Source: Fulvia fulva (lineage: Eukaryota > Ascomycota > Dothideomycetes > Mycosphaerellales > Mycosphaerellaceae). From it: DNA of 64,000 nucleotides. The notes below the pieces were generated by a model. The model was not told where the DNA came from and did no database searches. It saw nothing but the letters and a program-made list of their open reading frames with translations. The stretch spans positions 1 to 64,000 of the forward strand of contig NC_063015.1 in NCBI RefSeq assembly GCF_020509005.1, read 5' to 3'. The position numbers and the translations under genes were made by a program. Shown piece after piece: positions 1 to 10,805 of this stretch. How positions within the stretch are numbered: position 1 is the stretch's first letter; the number at the start of each line of letters is the position of its first letter.

Positions 1-89
1 CCTAACCCTAACCCTAACCCTAACCCTAACCCTAACCCTAACCCTAACCCTAACCCTAACCCTAACCCTAACCCTAACCCTAACCCTAA
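1..89. repeat. Telomeric repeat (CCCTAA)n, left chromosome end
   Basis: About 15 uninterrupted CCCTAA hexamers run from the first base to position 89 and stop abruptly at a T. The C-rich strand reading 5' to 3' at the start is the orientation expected of a left chromosome end. This hexamer is the standard telomere unit of filamentous ascomycetes. No variant repeats are seen. Confidence 0.97.
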
Positions 90-577
90 TCGACAGAAAA
101 GCAATGGTGATTTTGATCAGCGTTTACCAGAAGCTGTGCATTGGCCTCAACTTTTAAAACCCATTATTTGACAAATATGTTAGATCCGGGCGAGGGATCA
201 AGGAAAGGGGGTGGAAGGCGCCAAAGTCTCAGACTGTCGTTACCGATACTGCTGCAGTCCGTTCCTCGACCATACTTTCCAGTATGCTGAATGTGCTCTC
301 TGGACTTGTTGCTATGCTTCGTAGTTGCCAGTGTCTCATCATGCGCTCGATCATCTTGTCCCGAGCTTCTGGATCATGCCACCCATGGTCTAAGGCAGAA
401 GTCTACCTGTCCTGGCAGCACTCGGAACCATATTATTGGCGATAGTCCTACCTCCGCCAGAGAGGATTCTTCGATAAAGTTCCCATCGATCAGCGAAGTT
501 GAAACGTTGAATGAGGAAGGCATTGCCATAAACTATTTCTTTATCTACGCCTACACCCTACATCACTACACAATACT
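90..577. other. Short subtelomeric spacer, no gene seen
   Basis: Between the telomere and the stop codon of the RNase gene there are only 488 bases. I see no coding region that resembles a protein family, no transposon and no helicase-type subtelomeric gene. It must hold the 3' end of the RNase transcript. Confidence 0.6.
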
Positions 578-3500
578 CTACAAAATCCCCGCCCCCTCTC
601 TCCCAATCAACCTCAAAGGCTTCGCAAAACTCGCCCTGATATAGACATCAACACAGTCCAACTCAACCTCCCACACATCACCTTGCCTCGGCTCCGGCAA
701 TCCATACTTCCTCGGATCATACAACGTCAAATTCGTCGCCAACTCAATACAAAACCCCGGAGTCTCATTCATTCTCATCTGCCCGACATCACCTGGGATG
801 AACATCCTGAGTGTCTTGAACGGCAACCCCCCATCCTCACCAAAGTGGTGCTTGCGGAAGAGGAGCATACACGTCCAAAAGAGTTCGGCTTTGGTCTTGG
901 CGGCGGTGATGATGGATTCGCGGGGTTGGAGGCCGAGCATGACGGTTTCAAGGACGGGCTTGCTGAAGGGGAGGAAGCCGCGGTCGGGTTGATACTTATC
1001 GTCGGGTGCGGTAGCGAGGGATACACCGGTCTCGGCTTCGTGGCGGAGAGCGGCTTCGATTTGCCAGTGGAGGATCATGTCGCCGTAACGTCGTAGCGGA
1101 GAGGTGACTTTGCTGTAATGATCCATACCGAGGAAGACATGGCGCTTGGGTTCGGTGGCGAGAACTGTAGTACCGATCGATTTGATGTATTGGACTCCGA
1201 GATGCATGGGAAAGCTGCCATCTTCTCGCATGGCGGGTAGCATTTGTTCTTTCCATGCATTACGAGTGTCGACACTCCTGGGGTCGGAGACGGTGCCTCG
1301 GTGGATGACGGGAATCTTTCTCTCTGAGCACCACGATGCCGCAATCTCGCAGGCGAGCAACATGCACTCTCGCACCAGAATCTCAGCAGGCTGGCTGGTA
1401 GGGGTGAACCAGTTCCGAAAACCGGTAGTGCGCAGCTGAATGACAGGATCGCCCTCGACTATGCGTGAACCTCTACGATACGGATGATCCCACGCTAGAC
1501 CAGGCGTCTTCCAAGACTGCCAAACACTTACGTCTGGATTGTAGGAGTTGAAGAACAGCCCACCGTTGTTCTTCCTGAAGTTGGCACGCTTTGCAGCTAG
1601 GTTTCGCAGAAGTCGCAAATCGTTGATGTTGATCTCTGTGACATCAGACACGCTGCTTTTGCGGCCGCGGCTTGGAGGAGGGTCGCCACCAACGGTGAGC
1701 ACAATCTCTGGTGTGCTTTCTGCAACATCCTTCTCTGATACTAGCTCCTGGACCTCCTTGCCTGTAAGTGATATGACATTGCGTATGAGCCCTGGTGTGA
1801 TCTTCTGCTCAATAGTCTTGCCGTCTTCGTCCATTTTCGCACTAAACGTCAAGGTTGGTCGGTTCTTGGCTAGCGAGAAATGTCGTTGAGTTGCCCAGCG
1901 TGGTAACATCATATATGTTCGTTCTGGCATGTAGATAGTCTCACCCATGTGTCTTGCCATTTTCGCCAAGGGATGATTGCGAGAGAAGAAGGCAGTCGGG
2001 TTTGCGATGTGAACATGCACCCAGTGCTGTTTTCTGCCATCTGCGCCTCTTCCTGCCGGCTCCACCGAGATGCCGTCGTCAATCTCGTGGGCGGTGGCGT
2101 CGTCAATACAGTACACTGGTAGATCCTTCCAGTCGTGTCGCAGATCCGCCATTGAGTCGTTGAAATTGTGCTTGTCTCTCATAGATATCAGACTGGTCAT
2201 CAGGTTCTGGAGCGGCTTGCTGTGTTGTGAACTGGGCAACAGTAAGTGCTGATCGAAGCGAATTCGGTTCTCGTATGGCATGATTGTTCCTAGCTCTTGA
2301 AGGAAAACGAAGCCAGTGCCCACTCCTAGTCTCTGCTTATCGTACAGTCCAGTCGCTTGCAGCAGGATTGGTGGCAGACTTTCGATGCGAGGGAGGCCGA
2401 AAAACATTGCATTGCATGCCCACGACTCCATAAACCGTATAATCTCGGTCTCGTCCGCGGTGAATTCAGACCCGTGATGCAGCTTGACGGAGTCGGATGT
2501 CTCCGTGATTGGCAGTCGAGTCTTGCTGATGCCGATATTGTTGGTAGTATGCTGAGCTTCAGGCCGGTGAGGCGCCAGATGGCGTGTCTCGCGATTCTTC
2601 ATAACAATGGCTCTGGCCTTTTCGAGAAAACCATAGACGTGCTGCGCACCTTTGGCGACGCGCCGTCTGTCGAGTTGGCGTTCATTCATGCCCGCTGTTT
2701 GGGCAAGATCGTCCTGCCATTGTCGCACCCATTCACGCACGTTCTCGACGATTTTGACTTGTTCCTTACTGCGTATCTGCATGTAGCCTGTTAGACGATG
2801 AGAGCGACGGTCGATGTTAAATGCAAAACCTCCGTGGGTGAGCGCCTTGCGGACCGTAAACAACGCCGTGAGCGGCAACTTGTCGCTCGGTATGCGGAGC
2901 AGGGTGGTGGCGGCAGAGACGAGCGAGCCATATCGAAGATCGGTATCATGAGCTAGGATGTTGTGAGCGTCGTCCAAAGTCGAAGCATTCTTGCGGTAGA
3001 TATCCTGGCTCTCGTTATAGAAGTCGACCATACGCTTCACCAGTGGAGCAGCCACTTCTCTGGGTACCGATAAGTCTTCGATATAGGCTCTCTCTAGCAA
3101 GGCATCCATATCACGCGTATCATCTGGCGTCGGAAGATACTCGAGTAACGGCTTGACTGACTCGGGGCTGATCCATCCGGGGATGCTGTACATGATGGTT
3201 TTTTCGGGTAAGTGCCGCCACCGACCTTGCATGTCGAAGAACTGAGCCTCTTTCCGACCAGAATGGACGGATTGCACGTACACAGCCAGGATGCTTTCGC
3301 GCTCGCTGCTGAGATATTCAATCTCGACCAAATCACCCATTGTGAGGAAGCGACCACTGTCATCCCCACTGCCGTCGTAGCCTTCCTTGCCAGCGTCAAT
3401 GAATCGCGCAAAACTTTCTTTCTCCTCTTCGTCCTGTTGAGACTGTCGGCGCGATGCGCTATCGTCAGGCAGGCGTGTCAGGTTGTTCACAGGTTCGTCC

Positions 3501-5593
3501 ACGTCGGCATGATCGTCCTGCTCGACAACCTCAGGCGTATTATCTTCATTGCCGTGAAGTTCTTGCCATTTCCGAAGCTGCGTACGTATACCATTTGGAT
3601 TCTCAGCTTCGTCAGCAGAAGGTATCTTGAAGTGAGATTCTGGACCTGTGGTGAAACGTATGAGTGGGGTCTGCGGCCGAACTTGTTCGCCTGAAGGTGT
3701 TCCTATGGCCGACTGTTGGAAGGTACGCATGGAAGAGTGGTACAGTCTTGTTGAGTTTCCTCCTGTCCCGCTGTTGCTTGGCGGCTGTGTAGATAGATGA
3801 GAACCTTGCCAAGCGAAGCCACTAAGGGTAGAGGACGTGGGGACAGTCGGTGCTCTACGGGCCTGTTGTCTTAGTTGCGACCATGGGCTGTTGGTCTTAG
3901 CGGGCACCGCAGCCGCGGACGCAGCTTCCTCGAGTGCCGCCAGAGCATTCATGGTTTCATCGTCAAGATGCTTAGACGCCGGCTGACCTTCTTCGGAGTA
4001 AACCGTCCTGCTCGCAACCTTCGACGGCTGGCCGAATGCAGTGAGCGTGCTCGTTGACTCGTCATCGGGGATATCAAAGGCTGCAGGAGTGTAATGTTGC
4101 ATCTCCATCGGGGAAGCAGTTGTCGCATCCCGGAGTTCAAAAGGTTCAGTGTTGGTGTCATCTGTTGCGTGGGATGATGGCATGTATGGTTCGTTGAGGT
4201 GTTCGTCGATAGTCCTGTCCAGTGTCTCCGTTGACCTTGGGTCTTTCACTACGACAAATCTTGAGGCTGCAGGAGGAGGGAAAGGATCGCCATGATCCAT
4301 ATGCTGCCCAGATTTCATGGATTCGTGTTTGGCAAAGCGAGGGCCTTTCGAGATCAGCCTGCCCGGGCTCATAAGCACCGCAGGCAGAAGCTTTTCCGGT
4401 GAGCGCCAGCGCGAATACTGCTGTGCCCACCATTCTATACTGGTGGTCCGGCTCTGTGACCAGAAAGCATGGTCATCTTGCCCCAGTACGTCCAGGCTGA
4501 GACTGCGCAACACTTCAACCATGCGAGAGTCAATCTCATCCGGTGGCGTTGTGTCTTGGGAGATTGACTGCCAGAATGACTCCAGATAGCCTTGCACTTT
4601 GTGCAACGCAGGAAGAGACCTGTCGCTAAGCCCATCTAGACGATACTGAGGATATAAACCCACATCGTTGAGCAAATAAGGGATTCTGTTTCCGTAAGGT
4701 TTAAACGTAGCGCATCGCTTTCGCATATACTCAACGAAATGATGCGCGGGGTCGCTGTTGCGCTTTTTGTTTGCCTGAGATATCTGTCGGCTGAAAGGCC
4801 GCGAGATTTTGTTCATTGCAATCATGGTACAGATGTCCAATCGGCCTCCGGACTCCCAAGGCAGGTCATCGGCTCCGAGACGCGGGAGGAAAACTTCAAC
4901 TACTTTGGCAGTACCATTGTTGTCGCTAGGGGCCAGCGCATTCAACGCCAGCTCGCCTAGCGATTCATCGTCGGCATAGTCGTTGTCGCCGAGCAGCGCG
5001 CCCTTGAGATTGGTGGAGCGCCCTACTTTAGAGGCGATAGAGGAAAGTAGCACCTCTGTGCTGGCGTCGGCAAGGCAGTATTGAGGATACTTGAGGAACT
5101 CGCGGGCGAGCCACCAATCGTTGTTCGATCTGGTCGCGAGGTTCGCGTGCTGTTTTCGCGCATGTTCGACAAAATAGCGGGCGGCGGTGTTCATGCGCCT
5201 CGTGTGAGCAGAATACGCTTTATCTGCAGCGTCAATCCACTGCTGTGTCTTTGGAGCGCCTCTTTTCTGCTGAAGCCGGCCGTTTGTGTCTGGCTCTTTC
5301 GTTGTCGAAGCACCCGATGGTAAGGTTGGAGCTTCTGTTCGTACTTCCTCATCGCGTGCTGCTGGCCGCCTTCTCTTCAGCTCGTGTTGAAGCCTCGCAT
5401 GTCGCTGACCAGACTGTGTTGCGAGTTCCGTCTCTTTTGCGCCAGTGACATCGTCGTTGCTCGTCGCCGCCGCCTCGCCATATCGTGCCTTGCTCCCAGC
5501 ATGTCGTCTCTTCTGTGTCGTGAGTCTGCAGCTCAGACACACATATGCATCCTTGCTACTCTTGCCGACAGCGCCACCCCGCGACGCCAACAT
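578..5593 (-). CDS. cyt-4: Mitochondrial RNase II-family exoribonuclease (CYT-4/DSS1-like)
   Basis: A single long open frame encodes about 1671 residues. The RNB catalytic domain starts near residue 1150, where CIDDATAHEIDDGIS carries the metal-binding aspartates, and continues to the arginine-rich signature YSKVTSPLRRYGDMILHWQ near residue 1495. Family knowledge: CYT-4/Dss1 is the 3'-5' exoribonuclease of the mitochondrial degradosome, which trims and degrades mitochondrial RNA. I chose the ATG at 5593 because YVCLSCRL follows shortly, a pattern common at the start of fungal mitochondrial proteins; in-frame ATGs also exist at 5647, 5677 and 5737. The protein is much longer than I recall for Neurospora CYT-4 (about 1100 residues). 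The excess is an N-terminal region containing a two-copy repeat (near residues 133-177 and 283-322). It is transcribed away from the Tim17-like gene, sharing a promoter of about 210 bases. Identification is secure; the exact start is not. Confidence 0.93.
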   Translation of the reverse strand: MLASRGGAVGKSSKDAYVCLSCRLTTQKRRHAGSKARYGEAAATSNDDVTGAKETELATQSGQRHARLQHELKRRRPAARDEEVRTEAPTLPSGASTTKEPDTNGRLQQKRGAPKTQQWIDAADKAYSAHTRRMNTAARYFVEHARKQHANLATRSNNDWWLAREFLKYPQYCLADASTEVLLSSIASKVGRSTNLKGALLGDNDYADDESLGELALNALAPSDNNGTAKVVEVFLPRLGADDLPWESGGRLDICTMIAMNKISRPFSRQISQANKKRNSDPAHHFVEYMRKRCATFKPYGNRIPYLLNDVGLYPQYRLDGLSDRSLPALHKVQGYLESFWQSISQDTTPPDEIDSRMVEVLRSLSLDVLGQDDHAFWSQSRTTSIEWWAQQYSRWRSPEKLLPAVLMSPGRLISKGPRFAKHESMKSGQHMDHGDPFPPPAASRFVVVKDPRSTETLDRTIDEHLNEPYMPSSHATDDTNTEPFELRDATTASPMEMQHYTPAAFDIPDDESTSTLTAFGQPSKVASRTVYSEEGQPASKHLDDETMNALAALEEAASAAAVPAKTNSPWSQLRQQARRAPTVPTSSTLSGFAWQGSHLSTQPPSNSGTGGNSTRLYHSSMRTFQQSAIGTPSGEQVRPQTPLIRFTTGPESHFKIPSADEAENPNGIRTQLRKWQELHGNEDNTPEVVEQDDHADVDEPVNNLTRLPDDSASRRQSQQDEEEKESFARFIDAGKEGYDGSGDDSGRFLTMGDLVEIEYLSSERESILAVYVQSVHSGRKEAQFFDMQGRWRHLPEKTIMYSIPGWISPESVKPLLEYLPTPDDTRDMDALLERAYIEDLSVPREVAAPLVKRMVDFYNESQDIYRKNASTLDDAHNILAHDTDLRYGSLVSAATTLLRIPSDKLPLTALFTVRKALTHGGFAFNIDRRSHRLTGYMQIRSKEQVKIVENVREWVRQWQDDLAQTAGMNERQLDRRRVAKGAQHVYGFLEKARAIVMKNRETRHLAPHRPEAQHTTNNIGISKTRLPITETSDSVKLHHGSEFTADETEIIRFMESWACNAMFFGLPRIESLPPILLQATGLYDKQRLGVGTGFVFLQELGTIMPYENRIRFDQHLLLPSSQHSKPLQNLMTSLISMRDKHNFNDSMADLRHDWKDLPVYCIDDATAHEIDDGISVEPAGRGADGRKQHWVHVHIANPTAFFSRNHPLAKMARHMGETIYMPERTYMMLPRWATQRHFSLAKNRPTLTFSAKMDEDGKTIEQKITPGLIRNVISLTGKEVQELVSEKDVAESTPEIVLTVGGDPPPSRGRKSSVSDVTEININDLRLLRNLAAKRANFRKNNGGLFFNSYNPDVSVWQSWKTPGLAWDHPYRRGSRIVEGDPVIQLRTTGFRNWFTPTSQPAEILVRECMLLACEIAASWCSERKIPVIHRGTVSDPRSVDTRNAWKEQMLPAMREDGSFPMHLGVQYIKSIGTTVLATEPKRHVFLGMDHYSKVTSPLRRYGDMILHWQIEAALRHEAETGVSLATAPDDKYQPDRGFLPFSKPVLETVMLGLQPRESIITAAKTKAELFWTCMLLFRKHHFGEDGGLPFKTLRMFIPGDVGQMRMNETPGFCIELATNLTLYDPRKYGLPEPRQGDVWEVELDCVDVYIRASFAKPLRLIGREGAGIL

Positions 5594-5802
5594 GCTCCAA
5601 GAGAACGAGTGAAAGTGATGAAGAGAAGTCGAATTGCAAGTCGCCATCGTGGACTTCGACGCTTCCAAAGATCTCATGCAGGGATCATTGAGCTTGGACC
5701 CCACCCCCGAAGCCTCCCCGCCTGCACAATCCAACATCACATGTCGAAACAAGTGCCACTCACACACAATGCTGCTACTCCGATAACGCGATCCCGTCGA
5801 TC

Positions 5803-6570
5803 ATGACCGCCCCTACTGTCACTCCAGCTGGCCTGGCTTCACCCCAAGCCGTTGCAGCAGCCGGCTCACGCTCCCTCCGCACCCACTCCGACCGCCTCTC
5901 CCTACCACTTGGCCTTCGCCTACCCCTCGCATCGACAATCGGCTCCTTCACCGGCTTCCTCCTCGGCATCGCGAAGGGCAGCAGTGACAGTGGCTTGCGC
6001 TTCCAGGCTGAGAATGCCCACCGTCTTCCCTCCACCCAGACAGGCTGGTACCTCTACCACAAGTCCAAGAACTACAACATGATGCTCGGCGGGATCGTTG
6101 AGGGGTTCAAGCAGGCTGGAAAGTACGCTGTATGGGTAGGGTGTTACTTTGTGCTTGAGGAGGGAGTGGACCGAGGACGAGCGGCAGGTGTGAGGATGTG
6201 GAGGAGGGTGTTCAGAGAGGGAGAATTTAAGAGTGGGATGAGGATGGCTACTGCAGGCGACGTGGTGAACGATGATCTGCTGGAAGGGAGTTATGGCAAA
6301 GAAGAGGCGAGAGTTGCCGGGAATAGGGACTGTTTGAGTAGTATGTTGGCTGGGCTGGGCACTGCGGGGATCTTTTCCGCCTGGAATAGGTTTCCTTTGC
6401 CTACGGCCGCCAGGACAGCGAAGATGGGCGCCAAAGCTGGATTGGCGTTTGGAGTGTTACAAGACATGGTCAGCTTGATGAGAGGAAGGAGAGTGGGGTA
6501 CGTGGAGTTTGTGAAGAGACACACTGTCGGAGAAAGCCAAGAGAAAGAGGATGAGAAGATGGCTGTCTGA
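5803..6570 (+). CDS. Tim17/22/23-like small membrane protein, conserved fungal type
   Basis: A 255-residue intronless frame starts at ATG 5803. Segments LPLASTIGSFTGFLLGIAKG (near residue 40), a central segment around YAVWVGCYFVLEEGVDRGR (near 110) and two glycine/alanine-rich segments after residue 180 (SSMLAGLGTAGIFSAWNRFP, then KAGLAFGVLQD) form four candidate membrane helices, as in the Tim17/22/23 fold. The N-terminus is Ser/Arg rich and could act as a mitochondrial signal. It shares a divergent promoter with the mitochondrial RNase gene. The family assignment rests on helix pattern and small-residue motifs, so the function (inner-membrane import or assembly) is inferred. The C-terminus is charged and ends QEKEDEKMAV. 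Confidence 0.7.
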   Translation: MTAPTVTPAGLASPQAVAAAGSRSLRTHSDRLSLPLGLRLPLASTIGSFTGFLLGIAKGSSDSGLRFQAENAHRLPSTQTGWYLYHKSKNYNMMLGGIVEGFKQAGKYAVWVGCYFVLEEGVDRGRAAGVRMWRRVFREGEFKSGMRMATAGDVVNDDLLEGSYGKEEARVAGNRDCLSSMLAGLGTAGIFSAWNRFPLPTAARTAKMGAKAGLAFGVLQDMVSLMRGRRVGYVEFVKRHTVGESQEKEDEKMAV

Positions 6571-6703
6571 AAGAAGTCCAACACACACGGAGATCTTACA
6601 CTTTCAGTCGTTCCCCAGGCAGCTTGCATAACCACCTCTGGGCCACCACAGCCTGATCAGCTGAGGACAGCATGATCTATCAGCCCCCAGTTCCTGGACC
6701 AAG

Positions 6704-8070
6704 CTACTGCTTGTACTTCTCTGGATCATCTGCGGGCTTGCGATGAAGCTGGGCCACGATCAGTATCTGGCATCTTGTATTGAGATCGCTCGAATGCCAG
6801 ACTTACCTCTCGCTCGTCAACTGCGCCACCAAGGCGCCGGCCCTGCTCGCGAACGACATCCAGCAAGAACTCCGGATTCAACTCTTTGAACTCCTCAAAG
6901 TCGAGCGGATCCTCTGAATCAGCATCGTGCTCCCACACGAACTCATCCACAATCCATCGACGCAAGGCACAGCCTGGGTCAGTTAAGGCATACATCTGGT
7001 TGATCACCTCGTTCCGAAACACCAGACCCTTCTTGTCACTGATCTTACAAGCTTGCAGTATCACCGCATAGCAGAACTCAGGTTACTCCATCTGCTGGCC
7101 GAGAACATACGTTTCGAGGACAGACTGGAGTATGTCACCTGGATCATGTCCGGATCTGCCACCACGTCGGCATCCACATCACTCAATGCCCCGCCAAAGG
7201 AGATACAAACCCATCCTCGCCAACCTCAGGGCCAAGATCAAACACAACCTTCCCAGCATACAGCCACTCCTCCCACCAGATCCGGAACGCATCAGAGTCC
7301 AGCTCCATCAACTTGAGGTCACCGCCCGCCCCCTTGGCTTTCCGGTATAGCCAGCAACATTCCTCGCGGACCTTTGAGGTGTGGGGGATGGTCTCTTCGA
7401 TGTGCTTGTGTGAGGCAGTGCCGCGGGTTATGACTGTGAAAGTCCTGCCGAGCGAGCCGGGATCCCGACGCGTGGAGCGATGTGTGAAGGTCGGATGTTC
7501 TGGCTCGGAGTCGTCTTCGTCATCAGAGATGTATGGGCGGTAAACTGGGAGTTTGGCGTTGCTGCAGGACGAAGCACATGCATTTTTGACTGATGCGGTC
7601 TTTGTCGCGGGCTTACGCTTCTTTGCGGCGCTTTCGTCCTTGGACAGCTTTGCCGAAGCTTTGCGCTTCTTGCTGCCCTCAGCACGGGCTGGCTGCTCCC
7701 CAGGTCGCACCGATCCATGCGCTTCTTCGTTGATCGGAGCTGCCATATACTGCTGCGCAGATGCGATGAGGTCTTCCACCGAACTACCGGCCTCTTCGTC
7801 TGATAGTACTGATTGCGCTGTGGTTATTGTCGACTGGCTTGCCATGACGTTGGCATTCCTGGACGTTGCTCGGTCCTCAGGCGTGGTCTCTGTGATCGGG
7901 AAGTTGGATGGCAGTTTCCGTCTTCTGCTCGCGGGCTGCTTGGTCTTCTTTAGGACTTCTTTGAGTCCTGCCGGTTTCGGTACGGCAGTCACCGATGACT
8001 TTTGCATCGGGAGGGATGTTGCTGGGCTGGTCTGCGCACTGGCGTGTGGGGGGTTGTGCTGTGAGGCCAT
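6704..8070 (-). CDS. BTB/POZ-type fungal protein, at least three exons, possibly damaged
   Basis: The first exon starts at ATG 8070 with a Lys/Arg/Ser-rich disordered region (KKTKQPASRRRKLP, later KKRKASAKLS), which could be nuclear-localising. Near 7250 it reaches FRIWWEEWLYAGKVVFDLGP, typical of the domain end in fungal BTB-like proteins. A later exon (about 7064-6816) encodes an acidic tail including RRWIVDEFVWEHD. A GTAAGT donor follows codon DERE at about 6815; splicing to a CAG near 6748 gives a natural ending KPADDPEKYKQ with stop at 6704-6706. The middle junction is unresolved: the best continuation (TYVLGQQME then PEFCYAVILQACK) has an in-frame TAA at 7083-7085, so either an unusual intron lies here or the gene is broken. 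No specific partner or role can be assigned. Confidence 0.5.
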
Positions 8071-8870
8071 AGTCTTGCGGTTGGACTCGATGGGTATGTC
8101 GTTGTATGAGCGGCCCAGTGGAAAAAGAGACTTCTCGACAACAGAGCTGCTATGGCACGTGGCCAGGAAGGCGCGACAGCGTGGACATGATCACGAGGCA
8201 TATCCAGCGTCAACTGCGCCCAGCGCAGCTGGTCACGTGTCCGGCTTCGTACGGTATGATGAAGCATATGGATGCTGTCCAATACGTACCTCGCTCGTTA
8301 CATGGTACAATATTGGCGAAACCGTCACCTCGGTGAGGATACTCTTTTCTGTGCAATGAGCACTTGAGGGCATCGTTCGAACGTCCTTCGGGCAAAGCGA
8401 TAGTTTCCAGTGTTCGACGGCTGCACATATCATGCTGGCATTGGCGCAGCTCGCACGAGAGGTTATTGGTGTCCCACTCAATTTCCCACTGGACCGATTG
8501 ATTGCTTTGCGATGCAGCCCATGAGCTGCAGCGGCTGGCTTGCTGCGCCAGCTCGATTGAGAGCTGTACCGCGGATGAATCCCACTAGGGCGAATACCGT
8601 ATCTCTTGTGCTTCGCCACCGACTCAAGATCTTGAGCTCCTTTCAACGCTGGTCGCGTCTGTCGATTTGTTATCTTCGTCGGGATAGAACCAGAGGACGA
8701 AGACACGTTTCCTTGATGCTGCACCACAGACTGCAAACCTGATTTCATATTTATACGATTTACATCCGCCGGTGTGTACACTTTACTGTCCAACTCCTCC
8801 AGATATCCATGCCATAAGCGAATAAGGCCTGTATCCAGCATTTGCGCTTTCAGGACCGAGAGACATCCAG
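8071..8870. other. Intergenic region, nothing recognised
   Basis: The 800 bases between the BTB-like gene and the first HET remnant contain open frames on both strands, none resembling a protein family or supported by splice signals. The right part may belong to the upstream region of the decayed HET gene. Confidence 0.4.
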
Positions 8871-9455
8871 ATGATTGACATCGAGCCGGCGGAGAGCCTG
8901 GATGTTCCGCTCAGGGCGGAATTTAGACTCGTGACATTGCATGATCTTGGGTCTACCACCACGAACGAGTCCGATTGCTACGATGAAGAAGTGTATCGAG
9001 AGTGGGCAGACGCATGGGGACAACAGATCTCGAGCTGGAGCCACAGCCCGAAAGGTACTGGATTATCAGACACATTCTAATGCTTGGGGTTCGCCGATAA
9101 AGGATTCCGTCATATACATTGGAGGTTACGAGCTCCCATCACAGCTCATTTGCTGCTTGGAATGAGATGATTATGTCGAGAGATGTGGGAGGGCCACCCG
9201 GACCTGGCCAACAGGACCATATGGATCGATGCTGTCTGCATCGACCAATCCGATAATGCCGAGCGGGCATCTCAAGTGGATCTCATGGGTGAAATTCAAG
9301 GACAGTCTTCTCTCTTGGTCGTCTGGCTTGGAAACGTATCACCCCGTCACCGGCATATGCTGTCGGTATTGAAGACATTGCGTGTTGAAGTCCGAACCGC
9401 CCCCAATCTAGAAAGTATCAGACATCAACGCATATTGGTACTGGAGCTTCCATAG
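8871..9455 (+). pseudogene. HET-domain gene remnant (first of three)
   Basis: Pieces of a heterokaryon-incompatibility (HET) domain occur in order but in different frames: an N-terminal FRLVTLHDLG at about 8920, then AWGSPIKDSVIYIGGYELP at about 9086-9145, then TIWIDAVCIDQSDNAERASQ at about 9216-9275 followed by VDLMGEIQGQSSLLVVWLG. These match the conserved HET blocks (SYxWG, IDAxCIDQxDxxER, VxxMxxIY). Frame changes between blocks and a stop soon after 9450, where a HET protein should go on for hundreds of residues, show that the gene is broken. HET proteins trigger cell death when incompatible strains fuse; this copy cannot make a full domain. Confidence 0.75.
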
Positions 9456-9578
9456 CTGAAACGGTTGCTTTGTAACGACGGCACATCGAGGTCCTGGTCT
9501 CATTGGGAACCTCCATCTGTTAAACGGGCCGTTTGGTGAGTATCACTAGGGTTGTTCGTAAAGTTCCGTTTTGCCTGA

Positions 9579-10710
9579 TCAAGAAGATCGGACCACGGGT
9601 AGCTCCTCGAGGGATTCTTCGCCTTGTTCGACGATTTGTGATGGTGGATTCTGTGAGATACACCGCTGTTCGACATCATTCAGAGTGATAAGGTCGTCCG
9701 GTACACTCCAGGGTCGAGCGAGGATCCGACTGCGCGTGGTTGAGAGCAAGTACGTCTGCCGAGGCGCTCGACCAAGGTAAACACATTCTTGTTCCAGGTA
9801 TGCTGTGAGACGCTTCAAGTCGCGGACAGGAAGCTTACGGAACCGGAACCAGCCACCTCTTCCATGTCCGTCGTCGCTGATTGGAAGCATTACAGCTTTT
9901 GGTCGACCGAAAACACTGTCGTGATAATGGCAATCAAGCTCAATCACATGGCCGCGATCTGTAAGACGATAGAGCTTGCCTGGCCGGCGCTCGTGAGATA
10001 CCACACTTCTACACCCCGCGAACTGCTCAGGATGTTCAGCCCTCGCCATATAGAAGAGGCATGTTGACGTCGAACAACCCTAGTAGGCAGTACGCTTCGT
10101 CCTCGACCCTGGTAGTCTTGCGTCTAGGTGCCCAGCTCATCTTGCAAGCTACACTAGAATCGTGGTGGGAGAAGACAGGCTTCAAGCACCGCATAGGTAT
10201 GTTGGTGATCTCAGAGATCATGGGACTCCACTTGCGCAAGTTGGGCAGCACAGTCCAATCGCGGTCGCAGAAGATGACATCATATGGGAACAAAAGTTCC
10301 TGCAAAGTCCAGCCCCTGCGGAACCACCCAGTGTTCTTTACAGCTTGTTGCCAATCCCCGCGATCATCGAATGCAGGAACGTCATCCAAGTACGCAACAC
10401 ACACCAGACTTCTCTCGTACCACTTGGCCATCGAGTTGATGCTTTCAGAAAGCTCGGCGCTACTCCTCTTGTCGATGCAGCAGGTATCGACCCAGCACCA
10501 ACTGGTCTCCCAACGCCAAGAAGTGGGCTTTGAAGTCGAATTGGCGGACGAACCCGCAGAAACTGGCTGATGTTCTCGAAGCCTCTACCATGACGCCTCG
10601 CTGGCTTGACGTACCGCTCGTATGAGATTTCCTCAGCCTCCCAGCGATCCGATAGAATGGCGTATTTTGGGGCATGCTGGGCATCAGCAAACTCATGCAT
10701 TTTCCAACAT
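9579..10710 (-). pseudogene. HET-domain gene remnant (second of three)
   Basis: Reading on the minus strand, the N-terminal HET block (KYAILSDRWEAEEISYERY, near 10650) is followed by WCWVDTCCIDKRSSAELSES (10500-10441), RGWTLQELLFP and TTRVEDEAYCLLGLFDVNMP. The frame changes twice between the first and second blocks, around 10555 and 10501, by single bases. After MPLLYGEG the frame ends at 10036; the remaining C-terminal coding-like stretch (10049-9579) is in another frame and lacks the usual long central region. It is of the longer HET class with an ATP/GTPase-free tail as far as can be seen. Pseudogene is the simplest reading, though a short intron could explain the first shift. Confidence 0.72.
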
Positions 10711-10805
10711 ATTGCCATTGAATAAGATTCCATCCTGAAAGACGTCGCTGGGGTAGTGGCATGTACAAGATAGCTGCAGCGTAACGACAACCTCTGGCTC
10801 CACAT

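Noticed and set aside
291..644. 117-codon plus-strand frame beside the telomere
   Set aside because: It overlaps the RNase stop, has no domain and starts in sequence of no coding character.
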